Shown in pieces: positions 7,958 through 16,627 of a DNA stretch of 64,000 nucleotides. The notes beneath the pieces were generated by a model. That model was given only the letters and a program-made list of their open reading frames with translations. It was not told the DNA's origin and made no database searches. The DNA lies in assembly GCA_934636105.1 (NCBI GenBank), contig CAKTZR010000004.1, positions 1 to 64,000 on the forward strand. The letters run 5' to 3'. The number at the start of each line of letters is the position of its first letter. The first letter of the stretch is position 1. The position numbers and the translations under genes are program-made. The stretch comes from an uncultured Clostridia bacterium (lineage in GTDB: Bacteria; Bacillota; Clostridia; Christensenellales; Aristaeellaceae).

Positions 7958-8430
7958 ACATGGCGCTCATCTGCATGGGGCGGCTCAAGGAAAAGTATTG
8001 GCGCGACGCGGCGAACGAATATGAAAAGCGGCTCTCGCGCTTCGGAAAATTTGAGGAAATCGAGCTGCCGGATCTGCCCGAACCGGTGAACAGCTCGCCT
8101 GCCGTCGAAGCGCAGATTTGCGAAAAAGAAGGCAGGGCGATTTTGCAGAAGGTGCGCGACGACGACATCGTGATTGCGCTGTGCATCGGCGGCAGGCAGC
8201 TCGATTCCGTGCAGCTTTCCGAAAAGCTGACGCAGCTGGGCGACACGGGGCGGCGGGTGGTTTTCATCATCGGCGGTTCGCTGGGGCTGTCGCCGCAGGT
8301 GGTCGCGCGGGCGAACTTCAAGCTGTCGTTTTCCCCGATGACGTTTCCGCACCAGCTGGCGCGCGTGATGCTGCTGGAGCAGGTCTACCGCGCGATGAAG
8401 ATTGCGGCGGGAGAGCGGTATCACAAGTAA
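7954..8430 (+). CDS. rlmH: 23S rRNA (pseudouridine-1915 N3)-methyltransferase
   Basis: An SPOUT methyltransferase that methylates pseudouridine 1915 in helix 69 of 23S rRNA using S-adenosylmethionine. A GTG start at 7954, inside the GTGA overlap with the previous stop and after GGGGGTGA, gives the family N-terminus MNMALICMGRLKEKYW and 158 aa, the expected length. The knot and SAM site are visible: IIGGSLGLSPQV and the C-terminal FSPMTFPHQLARVMLLEQ followed by YRA at about residues 125-145. Downstream is a family B repeat. Confidence 0.96.
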   Translation: MNMALICMGRLKEKYWRDAANEYEKRLSRFGKFEEIELPDLPEPVNSSPAVEAQICEKEGRAILQKVRDDDIVIALCIGGRQLDSVQLSEKLTQLGDTGRRVVFIIGGSLGLSPQVVARANFKLSFSPMTFPHQLARVMLLEQVYRAMKIAAGERYHK

Positions 8431-8507
8431 CGTTGGGGTTCCACCCCAAGCCCCGGCAGGAACCTGAGGTTCCTGGCAGGGTTTGGGACAGCGTCCCAAT
8501 CGTTCTC
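8429..8507. repeat. Family B repeat, copy 1
   Basis: It begins at the rlmH stop with ACGTTGGGGTTCCACCCCAA, contains the palindrome AGGAACCTGAGGTTCCT, and ends TTTGGGACAGCGTCCCAA-TCGTTC. Related copies lie at 9363, 21715, 42837, and a minimal one at 38808. Confidence 0.8.
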
Positions 8508-8536
8508 ATAAAGGCTTTTGCAAAGAAGGAAAGAAC

Positions 8537-9361
8537 ATGCAGTATGATTTTGACTTGGTCGGTAAAATTGGCTCGATGGCGCTGATTCGCTGCGAGGACG
8601 CCGACATCGATTACAACATCTTTTCCCGTTTGGGCAGCGAACTGAAGCCCGGCATGATCTGGGTGACGAGCGGCGCGGCGGAAATCGGCCGCTTGGATTA
8701 TATCAAGCGCACGGGGCATGAACTGACCTGCGACAGCGTGGACGCGAAGACGGATTACGCGGCGCAGGGCCAGAGCATCCTGATGGAGCAATATCGCCAT
8801 TTCATCCGGCAGGAGTATTCCGTGCGTCAGGTGTTGGTGGAGCATCAGCACTTCAACGACCCGGAGAAGCGCGAGCACATCCGCAAATTGTTCATCCGCG
8901 CGAAGGAGCAGGGCGCGATTCCGATTGTCAACTACAACGATCCGGTTTCCGACGAGGAGAACCGCAAGTGGGAGCTTTCCAACCTGCGCCGCGAGCACCG
9001 CGAGGTGCATGAATGCGTGGACAACGACGAGACAGCGGCGGTGATCGCGGGGCTGGTGACGACGAAAACGCTGCTGATTATGACCTCGACGGAGGGCATT
9101 TACGCCGACCCGAAGGATCCGAAGACGCTGATTCGCGACGTTTTGGCGAAAACGCCGGAGGAGATGGAACGCAAAATCCGCGAATTGCAGACGTACTGCA
9201 TGGGCGCGTCCCGCGCGGGCGCGAACGGCGCGCATGCGAAGCTGGAATATGCGCTTGGCCCGGCGATGCGCGGCACGACGGTGATTATCGGCCACGGTCG
9301 CCACCGCATCAGCGATCTGGTGGAGGGCCGCGTGGCCTGCACGAGAATTGGGCTGGAGTGA
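8537..9361 (+). CDS. ProB-like amino acid kinase family protein
   Basis: 274 aa with the amino acid kinase fold, closest in motif order to glutamate 5-kinase: WVTSGAAEIG, DYAAQGQSILMEQY, PIVNYNDPV, then NDETAAVIAG and TSTEGIYADPKDPKT. The usual GTGGMxTK motif is replaced by SRAGANGAHAKLE, and the PUA RNA-binding domain of many ProB proteins is missing. No proA or other proline gene is adjacent. An acyl-phosphate-forming kinase is a safe call; glutamate as substrate is not established, and uridylate or another small-molecule kinase is possible. ATG at 8537 follows AAGGAAAG. Confidence 0.8.
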   Translation: MQYDFDLVGKIGSMALIRCEDADIDYNIFSRLGSELKPGMIWVTSGAAEIGRLDYIKRTGHELTCDSVDAKTDYAAQGQSILMEQYRHFIRQEYSVRQVLVEHQHFNDPEKREHIRKLFIRAKEQGAIPIVNYNDPVSDEENRKWELSNLRREHREVHECVDNDETAAVIAGLVTTKTLLIMTSTEGIYADPKDPKTLIRDVLAKTPEEMERKIRELQTYCMGASRAGANGAHAKLEYALGPAMRGTTVIIGHGRHRISDLVEGRVACTRIGLE

Positions 9362-9362
9362 C

Positions 9363-9454
9363 GGGGGACGTTGGGGTTCCACCCCAAACCCCGGCAGGAA
9401 CCTGAGGTTCCTGCACCTCCCGCTTCATTTATCGCTTTGCGATAAATGGGGAGG
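9363..9454. repeat. Family B repeat, copy 2
   Basis: GGGGGACGTTGGGGTTCC start, the AGGAACCTGAGGTTCCT palindrome, then a different inner hairpin, ATTTATCGC-tt-TGCGATAAAT. Its end supplies a GGGGAGG that resembles a ribosome binding site for the following gene. Confidence 0.78.
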
Positions 9455-9478
9455 AAATGAATGGAGAAGGGAAACAGC

Positions 9479-10261
9479 ATGAAAGCGAATTATCACACGC
9501 ATACGGCGCGCTGCGGCCACGCAACGGGCGCGGATGAGGAGTATGTTTTGGCCGCGATCGAGCGGGGTTTTGACGAGTTGGGCTTTTCGGATCACGTGCC
9601 GTGGCCGTACAAGAACGGATACGCGCACCCGACCGTCCGCATGAGCTTGAGCCAGATGCCGGGCTATCTGGCGAGCATCCGCGCGCTGGCGGAGAAATAC
9701 AGGGACAAAATTCACATCCTGACGGGCTTTGAGTGCGAGTATTTCCCGGATTACATGAACTGGCTGGCGGATATGAAGGCGGAAAACGGGCTGGATTATC
9801 TGATTTTGGGCAATCACTATGAGCATGACGACGAGCACGGCTTTTATTTCGGCTATACGCGCACGGCGGACGAGCTGCGCCGCTATGTGGATTCGGCGGT
9901 GAAGGGCATGGAGACGGGGCTGTTCGCGTATCTGGCGCACCCGGATTTGTTCATGCGCGACTATGGCCGCCCGCTGGATGCAGACGGCCGCGCGGCGGCG
10001 AGGGAGCTTTGCCAGGCGTGCAAGGCGCTGAATCTGCCGATGGAATATAACCTGCACGACCGTTTCCTCTCGCCGATTACGCACAGAAAAAGCTATCCCG
10101 ATGCGGATTTCTTTGACATCGTGCGTCAGGAAGGCGTGCGCGTGCTGATCGGTCTGGACGCGCACGAGCCGGAGGAAATCCGCAACCCGGCGCAGTGGAA
10201 CCGCGCGATGAAAGAGCTTGAGCCGTTCGGCGCGCTGCACGAGGATCACCTTTCGCTGTGA
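9479..10261 (+). CDS. PHP-domain phosphatase, HisJ-like
   Basis: A 260-aa metal-dependent phosphoesterase of the PHP family, histidinol-phosphatase (HisK/HisJ) branch. Metal ligands can be followed in order: NYHTHTARCGHA at the N-terminus, FSDHVPW, GFECEYFP, GNHYEHD, AHPDLFMRD and GLDAHEPEE. No other histidine gene lies in the window, so histidinol phosphate as substrate is only family inference. I chose ATG 9479 (AAGGG seven bases upstream, product starting MKANYHTHT). An in-frame ATG at 9461 has a stronger site, but that site is part of a family B repeat. Confidence 0.88.
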   Translation: MKANYHTHTARCGHATGADEEYVLAAIERGFDELGFSDHVPWPYKNGYAHPTVRMSLSQMPGYLASIRALAEKYRDKIHILTGFECEYFPDYMNWLADMKAENGLDYLILGNHYEHDDEHGFYFGYTRTADELRRYVDSAVKGMETGLFAYLAHPDLFMRDYGRPLDADGRAAARELCQACKALNLPMEYNLHDRFLSPITHRKSYPDADFFDIVRQEGVRVLIGLDAHEPEEIRNPAQWNRAMKELEPFGALHEDHLSL

Positions 10262-10282
10262 GTGACCCGCGCGCAAAAGGTG

Positions 10283-10311
10283 TTGACAGGCGGGGCATGT
10301 TGGCGTATGCT
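10283..10311 (+). promoter_or_regulatory. Strong sigma-A promoter
   Basis: TTGACA, 17-nt spacer, TATGCT, 58 nt ahead of the zinc-ribbon protein gene. Confidence 0.88.
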
Positions 10312-10368
10312 GAATAAAAGCGGCCGTCAGGCTGCGACAGCTTCAACATATGCAGGAGGTTTTGAAAC

Positions 10369-10785
10369 ATGGGTTTCTTCGATAAATTGCGCGCATCGTT
10401 TGCAAGGTTCATGAGCGGGCGCTACGGCGCGGATCAGCTCAGCATGGCGCAGGTCATCGCCGCACTGATCGTCTCGATCATCGGTTCGTTCACGGGCGCG
10501 CGGGCGATTACGATGGTGATTTCCGACGCGCTGCTGATTTGGGCGTTTTTCCGCATGTTCAGCAAGGACAGATACCGCCGGGCGCATGAAAACGAGGTCT
10601 ATTTGAGCAAGACCGAGGGCGTGCGGCGCGGCTTCACGGAGTGGCTCAACCGCGTGAAAAACGGCAAGAGATACCGCTATTTCACCTGCCCGAAGTGCAA
10701 GCAGCGTCTGCGCGTGCCGCGCGGCGTGGGCAACGTGACCATCACCTGCAAAAACTGCGGCACCAAATTCGATAAAAAGGCGTAA
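10369..10785 (+). CDS. Small membrane protein with C-terminal zinc ribbon
   Basis: 138 aa. Residues about 25-65 hold two hydrophobic segments (AQVIAALIVSIIGSF and AITMVISDALLIWAFF), followed by a basic linker and a four-cysteine zinc ribbon at about residues 104-133, CPKC ... CKNC. The ribbon should sit in the cytoplasm. The family is common but uncharacterised in Clostridia. A near-perfect promoter, a GGAGG site and a terminator after the stop mark it as an independent, probably well-expressed gene. The function is unknown. Confidence 0.85.
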   Translation: MGFFDKLRASFARFMSGRYGADQLSMAQVIAALIVSIIGSFTGARAITMVISDALLIWAFFRMFSKDRYRRAHENEVYLSKTEGVRRGFTEWLNRVKNGKRYRYFTCPKCKQRLRVPRGVGNVTITCKNCGTKFDKKA

Positions 10786-10790
10786 CCTAC

Positions 10791-10825
10791 AAAGGCGGAC
10801 GGCAAATTTGCTGCCCGCCTTTTGG
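10791..10825 (+). terminator. Terminator after the zinc-ribbon gene
   Basis: AAAGGCGG-ACGGC pairs imperfectly with GCTGC-CCGCCTTTT around an AAATTT loop. Confidence 0.75.
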
Positions 10826-10845
10826 CGTTTACAGGGAGGCATGCT

Positions 10846-12258
10846 ATGAAGCTCTTTTCGCGAAAAAACGCGCTGCTGCTGGCCGCGCTGCTCATCGTGC
10901 TGGCGGCGGCCTGCGCGTTTGCCTTGAGCCGAACGGAAAAGGTGATTTTATCCGATGAACCGCCGCTTGAGACGAGCGCCGAACAGGATGCTTTGTCCGT
11001 CAGCGTGGAAGTGACCGAGGATTTGCGCACGGTGAAGGGCGACATGCGCCTGACGGCGACCAACCGCACGGGCGGCGATCTTTCGGAAATCGTGCTGCGC
11101 GCCTATCCGAACGCGATTCAGCAGGGGAGCATGACGCTCTCCGGCGCGGCGGTGAACGGCGAAAGCGCGCCCATCGGCATGGACAGCGGCGATCCCTCCG
11201 TCTGGCGGATTCAAACGCCGTGGCGCGCGGGCGAAACGCTGGAAATCAGCTGGCATGTCGCGCTGATTGTGCCGCGCGGGGAGAGCGCCATCGGCAGAAC
11301 GGATGAAAGCGCGCTGCTTCTCGGCGCGCTGCCGATGATGGCCATGTGGGAAAACGGCGCGTGGCGCACGGACGCTTATGACGAACTAGCCGGGACGAGC
11401 TATGGGCAGGCGACGGATGTTCAGCTGACGCTGACCGTGCCCACAGGCGTATCGGCGGCGTTTGGCGGCGCGTGGATCGGCGAAACGGACAACGGCGACG
11501 GTACGAAGACGCTGACGATGCAGCTTTCCGGCACGCGGGAGATTTCCTTTGCCCTGCGCACGGACGGCGCAATCCGGCAGACGACGGCGGGCGATGTGCT
11601 GATTACGGCGCTGGCGGAAAACGCGCGCACCGCGTCGAGACTGCGCGACGCGGCGGCAGACGCGCTGGAAGCCGTCGAAAAGCTGGGCTTTCGCTATCCG
11701 TTTTCCTCGCTGACGGTGGTGCAGGCCAAGACCGGGCGCACGGACGGCGCGCTGGGGTCGGCGCTTGTCGCCGTCGATGCGGATGCAAAGGACGATGCAC
11801 TGCTGGCCCAGCTGACGCGGCTCTGTGCGCGGCAGATTTTCGGCGTTCAGGTGGAAAACGACCCGTGGAACGCGCCGTGGCTCAGCGAAACGCTCGCTTC
11901 CTGCGTGGAGTTGATGGCGTATCGGCAGCGGGAGGGCGACGCGGCCTATGAAAAGCGGTTCTATGATGAAATCGAAATCGCGACGCGGCTCACCCGGCCG
12001 CACGGCGTGGTCATCGGCGCATCGACCGAGCATTTCGGCGGCGACGGCGAGATGACGCAGGTGCTGCGCGACGCGGGCGCAGCGGGGATGATGGGCGTCG
12101 AGCAGGCTGTCGGGCAGGAAGCGTTCATCCGCGCGCTGCAAATCTATATCGAGCAAAACGCGGGAGGCGTCGGCACGCTGGAAGCGCTGGAAAAGGCGCT
12201 GGAGGAAGCGACTGGGAGCGATTGGGGCGGCTATCTGGAAGATATGCTCGCTTCCTGA
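10846..12258 (+). CDS. Membrane-anchored M1 peptidase-like protein lacking the catalytic site
   Basis: 470 aa. An N-terminal membrane anchor (residues 8-25) is followed by an M1-type N-domain and a gluzincin-like domain. Where active M1 enzymes have HExxH, with a downstream WLNEG-type glutamate, this protein reads LTRLCARQIFG and then PWLSETLAS. All three residues of HExxH (H, E, H) are replaced by R, L and R, while the flanking Q-x-F-G and the second-helix glutamate remain. The protein should therefore not hydrolyse peptides and may act as a binding or scaffold protein outside the membrane. ATG 10846 follows AGGGAGG. The 3' end overlaps the convergent YkvI gene by 28 bp. Confidence 0.8.
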   Translation: MKLFSRKNALLLAALLIVLAAACAFALSRTEKVILSDEPPLETSAEQDALSVSVEVTEDLRTVKGDMRLTATNRTGGDLSEIVLRAYPNAIQQGSMTLSGAAVNGESAPIGMDSGDPSVWRIQTPWRAGETLEISWHVALIVPRGESAIGRTDESALLLGALPMMAMWENGAWRTDAYDELAGTSYGQATDVQLTLTVPTGVSAAFGGAWIGETDNGDGTKTLTMQLSGTREISFALRTDGAIRQTTAGDVLITALAENARTASRLRDAAADALEAVEKLGFRYPFSSLTVVQAKTGRTDGALGSALVAVDADAKDDALLAQLTRLCARQIFGVQVENDPWNAPWLSETLASCVELMAYRQREGDAAYEKRFYDEIEIATRLTRPHGVVIGASTEHFGGDGEMTQVLRDAGAAGMMGVEQAVGQEAFIRALQIYIEQNAGGVGTLEALEKALEEATGSDWGGYLEDMLAS

Positions 12259-13256
12259 TGGATGGGCAGGACGAGCAGGAACAGCAGCGCCGCGCAGAGC
12301 GCGCCTAGAATGGGATAGCCGCTCTGCACAATGCGCCCGAAGCCGATAAACGCCAGCAGCGCGCAGACGGCGGCGGCCAGCGCCAATCTGGCTGGAAACG
12401 TGAGCGCGCCGGGCAATAGATTTGCCATCGCGCAGAGCATGGCGCACAGGGTGGAGAGCGCCGCCGCATACAGGCACAGGGCGACGAGCAGATAGCCGCC
12501 TGCGCCCAGACTGCGGCTGAGCCAGACGAAGGGGAGCGGCTGCATCCAAACGCTCTGCATCTGACGCTGGCAGACGAGCACGCCGAGCGCAAGCAGCGCG
12601 CCAAAGAGCAGCACGAGCAGCGCGACGCACGCGCGGCGGCGGCGCGGGGATAGCGCAAGCAGCATCGGCAATGCGCCCGCCATCATCGCGGCGTTCAGCG
12701 CGGCATAGAGCGTGCCGTCGAGCGCGGCGCGGAAGACGGAATCCGGCGGCCCATCCGGCAGAAAGCCGGCTTCCCCGGCGGGCAGCTGCATCAGGCGGAG
12801 GAGCAGAACGGGCATCAGCACGCAGAGCGAACCGCCGATGAGCGCCAAACCGCGCGCTTCAAACGCGGCAAAGAGCGCGGCCAGCAGCAGCGTCGCCAAA
12901 AAGCCGAGCCCGTAAGCGCCGCAAATCGGCAGGGTCAGGGCGGCAAGCTCTGCGCAGGCCGCCAGCATGGCGCCGCCCGTGACCGCGGAGAGCAGAAAGA
13001 ACAGCGCCGCGCACAGGCTGCCGATGCGCGGACCGAACCGCACCGCGCAAAGCCCGGAAAGGCCGCTCTGCCCGCAGGACAAAAGCCTTTCGGGCAGCAG
13101 GCAAAACAGCGCGAACAGGACGATCAGCGACGAAACCACCGCGGCGAAGCCCATTGCGCCGTGCTGGGCGAAAAAGCGCACGATTTCCCGGCCGGAAGCG
13201 AAACCTGCGCCGATCACGCCGCCCAGCAGCGCCAGCGCACAGCAGAGGATGTCCAT
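12231..13256 (-). CDS. YkvI-family membrane transporter-like protein
   Basis: 341 aa, very hydrophobic, with about ten membrane helices. The N-terminal GGVIGAGFASGREIVRFF (residues 12-29) is the signature of the YkvI family, distant members of the LeuT-fold / APC superfamily. The substrate is unknown. The start has a GGGAGGG site. It runs opposite to the pseudo-M1 gene with a 28-bp tail-to-tail overlap, and diverges from alr. Confidence 0.85.
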   Translation of the reverse strand: MDILCCALALLGGVIGAGFASGREIVRFFAQHGAMGFAAVVSSLIVLFALFCLLPERLLSCGQSGLSGLCAVRFGPRIGSLCAALFFLLSAVTGGAMLAACAELAALTLPICGAYGLGFLATLLLAALFAAFEARGLALIGGSLCVLMPVLLLRLMQLPAGEAGFLPDGPPDSVFRAALDGTLYAALNAAMMAGALPMLLALSPRRRRACVALLVLLFGALLALGVLVCQRQMQSVWMQPLPFVWLSRSLGAGGYLLVALCLYAAALSTLCAMLCAMANLLPGALTFPARLALAAAVCALLAFIGFGRIVQSGYPILGALCAALLFLLVLPIHQEASISSR

Positions 13257-13384
13257 AAAAGCCCTCCCTTCGATTGAACGCGGTCATAGGTATGAGGGAA
13301 AAGCGGAAAAAAGAAGGCATGTCTTTCCTTTTGGGGCTGTTCGCGGTATAATAAACCCAATTCAAAAAGAAAGATGGAATCACC

Positions 13385-14497
13385 ATGCAGCGATATAATG
13401 TTTGTGAAATCGATTTGGCGGCGATCCGCCACAACGTCGGCGTGATGAAAAGCCATATTGCGGGCGGCGCAAAGTTTTTGGCCGTCGTGAAGGCGGACGC
13501 ATACGGCCACGGGGCGGTTCCCGTCGCGAAAGCGGTGCTGGAAGCGGGGGCGGACATGCTGGCCGTCGCCATCCCGGAGGAGGGCATCGAGCTTCGGAAA
13601 GCGGGAATTGCCGCGCCGATTCTCGTGCTCGGCGGCATTGAGGAAAGCGCCGCGGAAGCCGTTGTGCAGCATGACCTGACGCAGGTGGTCTTCGACGAGA
13701 GCCGCGTCCGCGCGCTGGCGCAGGCCGGGCAGAAACTCGGCAAAACCGCCAAAGTGCATCTGAAACTGGATACGGGTATGAACCGCATCGGCGTGCGCAC
13801 CGAGGAAGAAGCGCAGGCGCTGACGCGGCTGATCGACAGCCTGTCCGGCATTGAATTGACGGGCTGCTTTACGCACATGGCCACCGCCGACGAGAACGAT
13901 TCGACCGGAACGCTTCGCCAGATTGCGCGATTTGAAGCGCTGTGCAAAGCCGTCAAAGCGGTGCATCCCGGCCGGATCATCTGCCACGGCGCGAACACCG
14001 CGAGCATCTTCCGCTATCCGCAGCTGCATGCGGACATGGTGCGCGGCGGGCTGGCGCTATACGGATATCCGCCCGTACCGGAAGCGAAGAATTTGCAGCC
14101 CGCGATGCGCTGGGTGACGCGCGGCGTGTATGTCAAGACGATTGCGCCGGGCGACCGCGTGAGCTATGGCGGCAAATTCGAAGCGACAAGGCCGACCGTC
14201 GTGATGACCGTGCCCGTCGGCTATGCGGACGGCTATCGGCGGGGAATTTCCGGCAAGGGATGCGTGCTCGTCCGCGGCCGCCGCGCGCCGATTCTGGGGC
14301 GCGTGTGCATGGATCAGCTGATGGTTGATGTGACGGACATTCCCGGCGCGCAGGTCGGCGACGAGGTCGTTCTGCTCGGACGGCAGGGCGACGCGTGCAT
14401 CGATGCGGATGAAATGGCTTCGTGGCTGGATACCATCAGCTACGAGGTGCTCTGCTCACCGAGCAAGCGCGTGCCGCGTGTCTACATCAACGCATGA
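13385..14497 (+). CDS. alr: Alanine racemase
   Basis: A PLP enzyme making D-alanine for peptidoglycan. It is 370 aa, full length. The PLP lysine is in AVVKADAYGHG (residues 33-43) at the N-terminus of the TIM barrel, and the catalytic tyrosine of the C-terminal beta domain is in RVSYGGKF at about residue 260. GRVCMDQLMVD and PSKRVPRVY near the end are typical. A TATAAT lies at 13347-13352, but the -35 element is poor. It overlaps the next gene as ATGA. Confidence 0.97.
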   Translation: MQRYNVCEIDLAAIRHNVGVMKSHIAGGAKFLAVVKADAYGHGAVPVAKAVLEAGADMLAVAIPEEGIELRKAGIAAPILVLGGIEESAAEAVVQHDLTQVVFDESRVRALAQAGQKLGKTAKVHLKLDTGMNRIGVRTEEEAQALTRLIDSLSGIELTGCFTHMATADENDSTGTLRQIARFEALCKAVKAVHPGRIICHGANTASIFRYPQLHADMVRGGLALYGYPPVPEAKNLQPAMRWVTRGVYVKTIAPGDRVSYGGKFEATRPTVVMTVPVGYADGYRRGISGKGCVLVRGRRAPILGRVCMDQLMVDVTDIPGAQVGDEVVLLGRQGDACIDADEMASWLDTISYEVLCSPSKRVPRVYINA

Positions 14498-15063
14498 ACA
14501 AGGACGAATTGCGCGCGCAGATGCGGCGGATGCGTCGGGCGTTGAGCGGCGAAGAACAGCGGGAAGCCGCAAAAGCCGCTGCCGCGCGGATTTTCGCGCT
14601 TGAAGCCTATCAAAGCGCGCGGGTCGTGATGGCCTATGCCGCCGCGAAGGGCGAACTGTCGCTGGATTGGATATTGGATGACGCGCTGACGAGCGGAAAG
14701 GCGCTGGCCCTGCCCCGGTGCGAGGGGGAGGGCGTGATGCGCGCCTATCGGGTGAACGGGCGCGATGCGCTGCAAAGGGGTGCATACGGCATTTTGGAGC
14801 CGAATGCAGCCTGCCCGCTCGTCGAGCCGGAAACGATCGACCTGATCCTTGTGCCGGGCACGGCGTTTGACGCGCATGGCGGCCGATTGGGGCAGGGCGG
14901 CGGTTACTATGACCGATATCTCGGCCAAACGCGGGCTGTCCGCGTCGGCGTGAGCCACGACTTTGCACTGCTGGATGTTGTGCCGACGCAGGCGCACGAC
15001 GCGCGCATGGATGCGGTCGTCACGCCGAATCACACCATCATCACACGGGAGGAAACGACATGA
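14494..15063 (+). CDS. 5-formyltetrahydrofolate cyclo-ligase
   Basis: 189 aa. It converts 5-formyl-THF and ATP to 5,10-methenyl-THF, recycling an inhibitory folate. The family motif GQGGGYYDRYLG lies at about residues 131-142, with PGTAFDAHGGRLG just before it; the N-terminal basic helix (MNKDELRAQMRRMRR) is typical. ATG at 14494 overlaps the alr stop and the end overlaps the next gene by ATGA, so the three genes should be one transcript. Confidence 0.94.
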   Translation: MNKDELRAQMRRMRRALSGEEQREAAKAAAARIFALEAYQSARVVMAYAAAKGELSLDWILDDALTSGKALALPRCEGEGVMRAYRVNGRDALQRGAYGILEPNAACPLVEPETIDLILVPGTAFDAHGGRLGQGGGYYDRYLGQTRAVRVGVSHDFALLDVVPTQAHDARMDAVVTPNHTIITREETT

Positions 15064-15893
15064 ACAACAAGAAAACGAAAAAGCCTGTCCGCCGCGCCAA
15101 ACACTGGGGCGCGCGCGTCTGGCCGATGGCGGGCAGAATGGCCGTGATTCTCGTCGCGGTGGCGGTGATGGGGCTGATGTTCAGCGCGCTTCAGGCCATC
15201 GGCTCCATCGTGCTGCGGGATATCATTTCGCTGGCGATTCTCTCCGGCATTCTGCTGATGATGTACAGCGAGGGGCTGACGCGCGGCGTGGCCGATATGG
15301 ACGCGAGCCATGCGGCGGACAGGCTGGAAAAGCTGGGCAGACCGCTGACAAGCAAGGAGGAATCGGCCTGTTATCAGCCGATGAAAGCGCTTTGCGCCTG
15401 TCTGATCGTCTTCGGCCTTCCGCTGATTTTGAGCGCCTATCTGGCGGCGACGGCCGAGCCGTATACCTATGCCCTGCAGGATCTGCCCGCGTGGCTGACG
15501 GGCACATACGGTGCGCGCGAGGACGTGATGGCCCCGCTGGCGGCCTATGCGCAGAGCACGGCCTTCACCGTTCGCGACGGGATTCGGCTGGTTGTGCGGC
15601 TGGCGGTGCTGATTTACATCAACCTGTTCCCCGATCCGCAGACAATGGCGCAGATGATCGACTGGCTTTCTCCGCTGATGGTGCTGACGTATCCCGCCGC
15701 GTGCATGATTGGCTATCTGCGCGCGCCGGCTGTCTATGCCAAGCGGCAGAGCATGCAGCGCCGCGCCAAGAAAGCCGCCGCGCGCAAGGCGCAGAAAAAG
15801 AGCATGGTTTCCGAACTGCTCGGCAGCGGCGGCGACGTTCACTACGGCCAGCGCCCCCAGCAGGAGGAACACAAGAAGAAGGAGCTCATCTGA
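15060..15893 (+). CDS. Integral membrane protein of unknown function
   Basis: 277 aa with a basic N-terminus, about five hydrophobic segments (around residues 25-45, 55-72, 112-135, 175-195 and 205-222) and a long basic, charged cytoplasmic tail rich in Lys, Arg and Gln. I know no family. It is translationally coupled (ATGA) to the folate cyclo-ligase gene. It is not obviously a transporter: it lacks polar residues within the helices that would form a substrate path. Confidence 0.75.
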   Translation: MNNKKTKKPVRRAKHWGARVWPMAGRMAVILVAVAVMGLMFSALQAIGSIVLRDIISLAILSGILLMMYSEGLTRGVADMDASHAADRLEKLGRPLTSKEESACYQPMKALCACLIVFGLPLILSAYLAATAEPYTYALQDLPAWLTGTYGAREDVMAPLAAYAQSTAFTVRDGIRLVVRLAVLIYINLFPDPQTMAQMIDWLSPLMVLTYPAACMIGYLRAPAVYAKRQSMQRRAKKAAARKAQKKSMVSELLGSGGDVHYGQRPQQEEHKKKELI

Positions 15894-15902
15894 TGCGCCG
15901 GG

Positions 15903-15931
15903 TTGAATTTGGCGGGTGCATCTGATATAAT
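15903..15931 (+). promoter_or_regulatory. Promoter for the rsmD-coaD operon
   Basis: TTGAAT, 17-nt spacer, TATAAT. The leader then contains a half repeat of family A before rsmD. Confidence 0.85.
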
Positions 15932-15953
15932 GAACGGAGCATAACGGGTTTTG

Positions 15954-15999
15954 ACTCCTTCCGGCCGCCAAGGCGGCCACCTCCCTCAAAGAGGGAGGC
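15954..15999. repeat. Family A half element (in the rsmD leader)
   Basis: ACTCCTTCCGGCCGCCAAGG and the arm CCTCCCTC-aaa-GAGGGAGG are present, but the second half is missing. It is a single-arm version of the composite elements at 4524, 5740 and 25460, located between promoter and rsmD. Confidence 0.8.
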
Positions 16000-16054
16000 A
16001 GGATTGCTTCTACATGTGAAGAAGCCTGTTGAAGGGGCTTTGGAGGTTTTTCAA

Positions 16055-16627
16055 ATGCGAATCATCGGCGGAGATGCGCGCGGGCGCACGATCGTCGCCC
16101 CGGCCGGGGCCAAAACGCGCCCGACGCAGGACTATGTGCGCGAATCGCTGTTCAACATCATCCGCTGGGACGTGGAGGACGCGCGGGTGCTCGATCTGTT
16201 TGCCGGCACGGGCGCGCTTTCGCTGGAAGCCGTCAGCCGCGGCGCGCAGAGCGCAGTGCTGGTGGATATGGATCGGGCGGCGGGCGCGGCGATCCGCAAA
16301 AATATGGAGACTTCGCGGCTGGGCGATCAGTGCCGCCTGATTCCGCGGGATTATCACGCAGCGATGGACGTACTCGCGGCGGAGGGCGCGAAATTCGATC
16401 TGGTTTTTATCGATCCGCCTTACAAAATGGAGAATACGGGCGAAATGTGCGCGGCACTCTATGACAAGGGGCTGCTGAGCGACGCGTTCCTGCTCGTTGT
16501 GGAACACCGAAAAGGGCGCGCGCCGATGCTCGATGCGCGCTTTGAGGCCTTTGATCTGCGCCACTACGGCGACACGGAGATCACCTTCGTGCGCCGCGCG
16601 CAGCAGGCGGAAGAAGGAGGCGCGTGA
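16055..16627 (+). CDS. rsmD: 16S rRNA (guanine-966 N2)-methyltransferase
   Basis: 190 aa. It methylates G966 of 16S rRNA using SAM. The start MRIIGGDARGR, the TRPTQDYVRESLFNI segment, the SAM-binding VLDLFAGTGALSLEA (about residues 45-59) and the catalytic DPPY in VFIDPPY are all present. ATG 16055 has TGGAGG nine bases upstream; upstream in-frame codons fall in the repeat-containing leader. coaD starts at the next base after the stop, the standard rsmD-coaD pairing. Confidence 0.96.
   Translation: MRIIGGDARGRTIVAPAGAKTRPTQDYVRESLFNIIRWDVEDARVLDLFAGTGALSLEAVSRGAQSAVLVDMDRAAGAAIRKNMETSRLGDQCRLIPRDYHAAMDVLAAEGAKFDLVFIDPPYKMENTGEMCAALYDKGLLSDAFLLVVEHRKGRAPMLDARFEAFDLRHYGDTEITFVRRAQQAEEGGA

Noticed and set aside
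8429..9454. CRISPR-like array
   Set aside because: The repeats are dispersed, of variable length, internally palindromic and without regular spacers; no cas gene is in the window.
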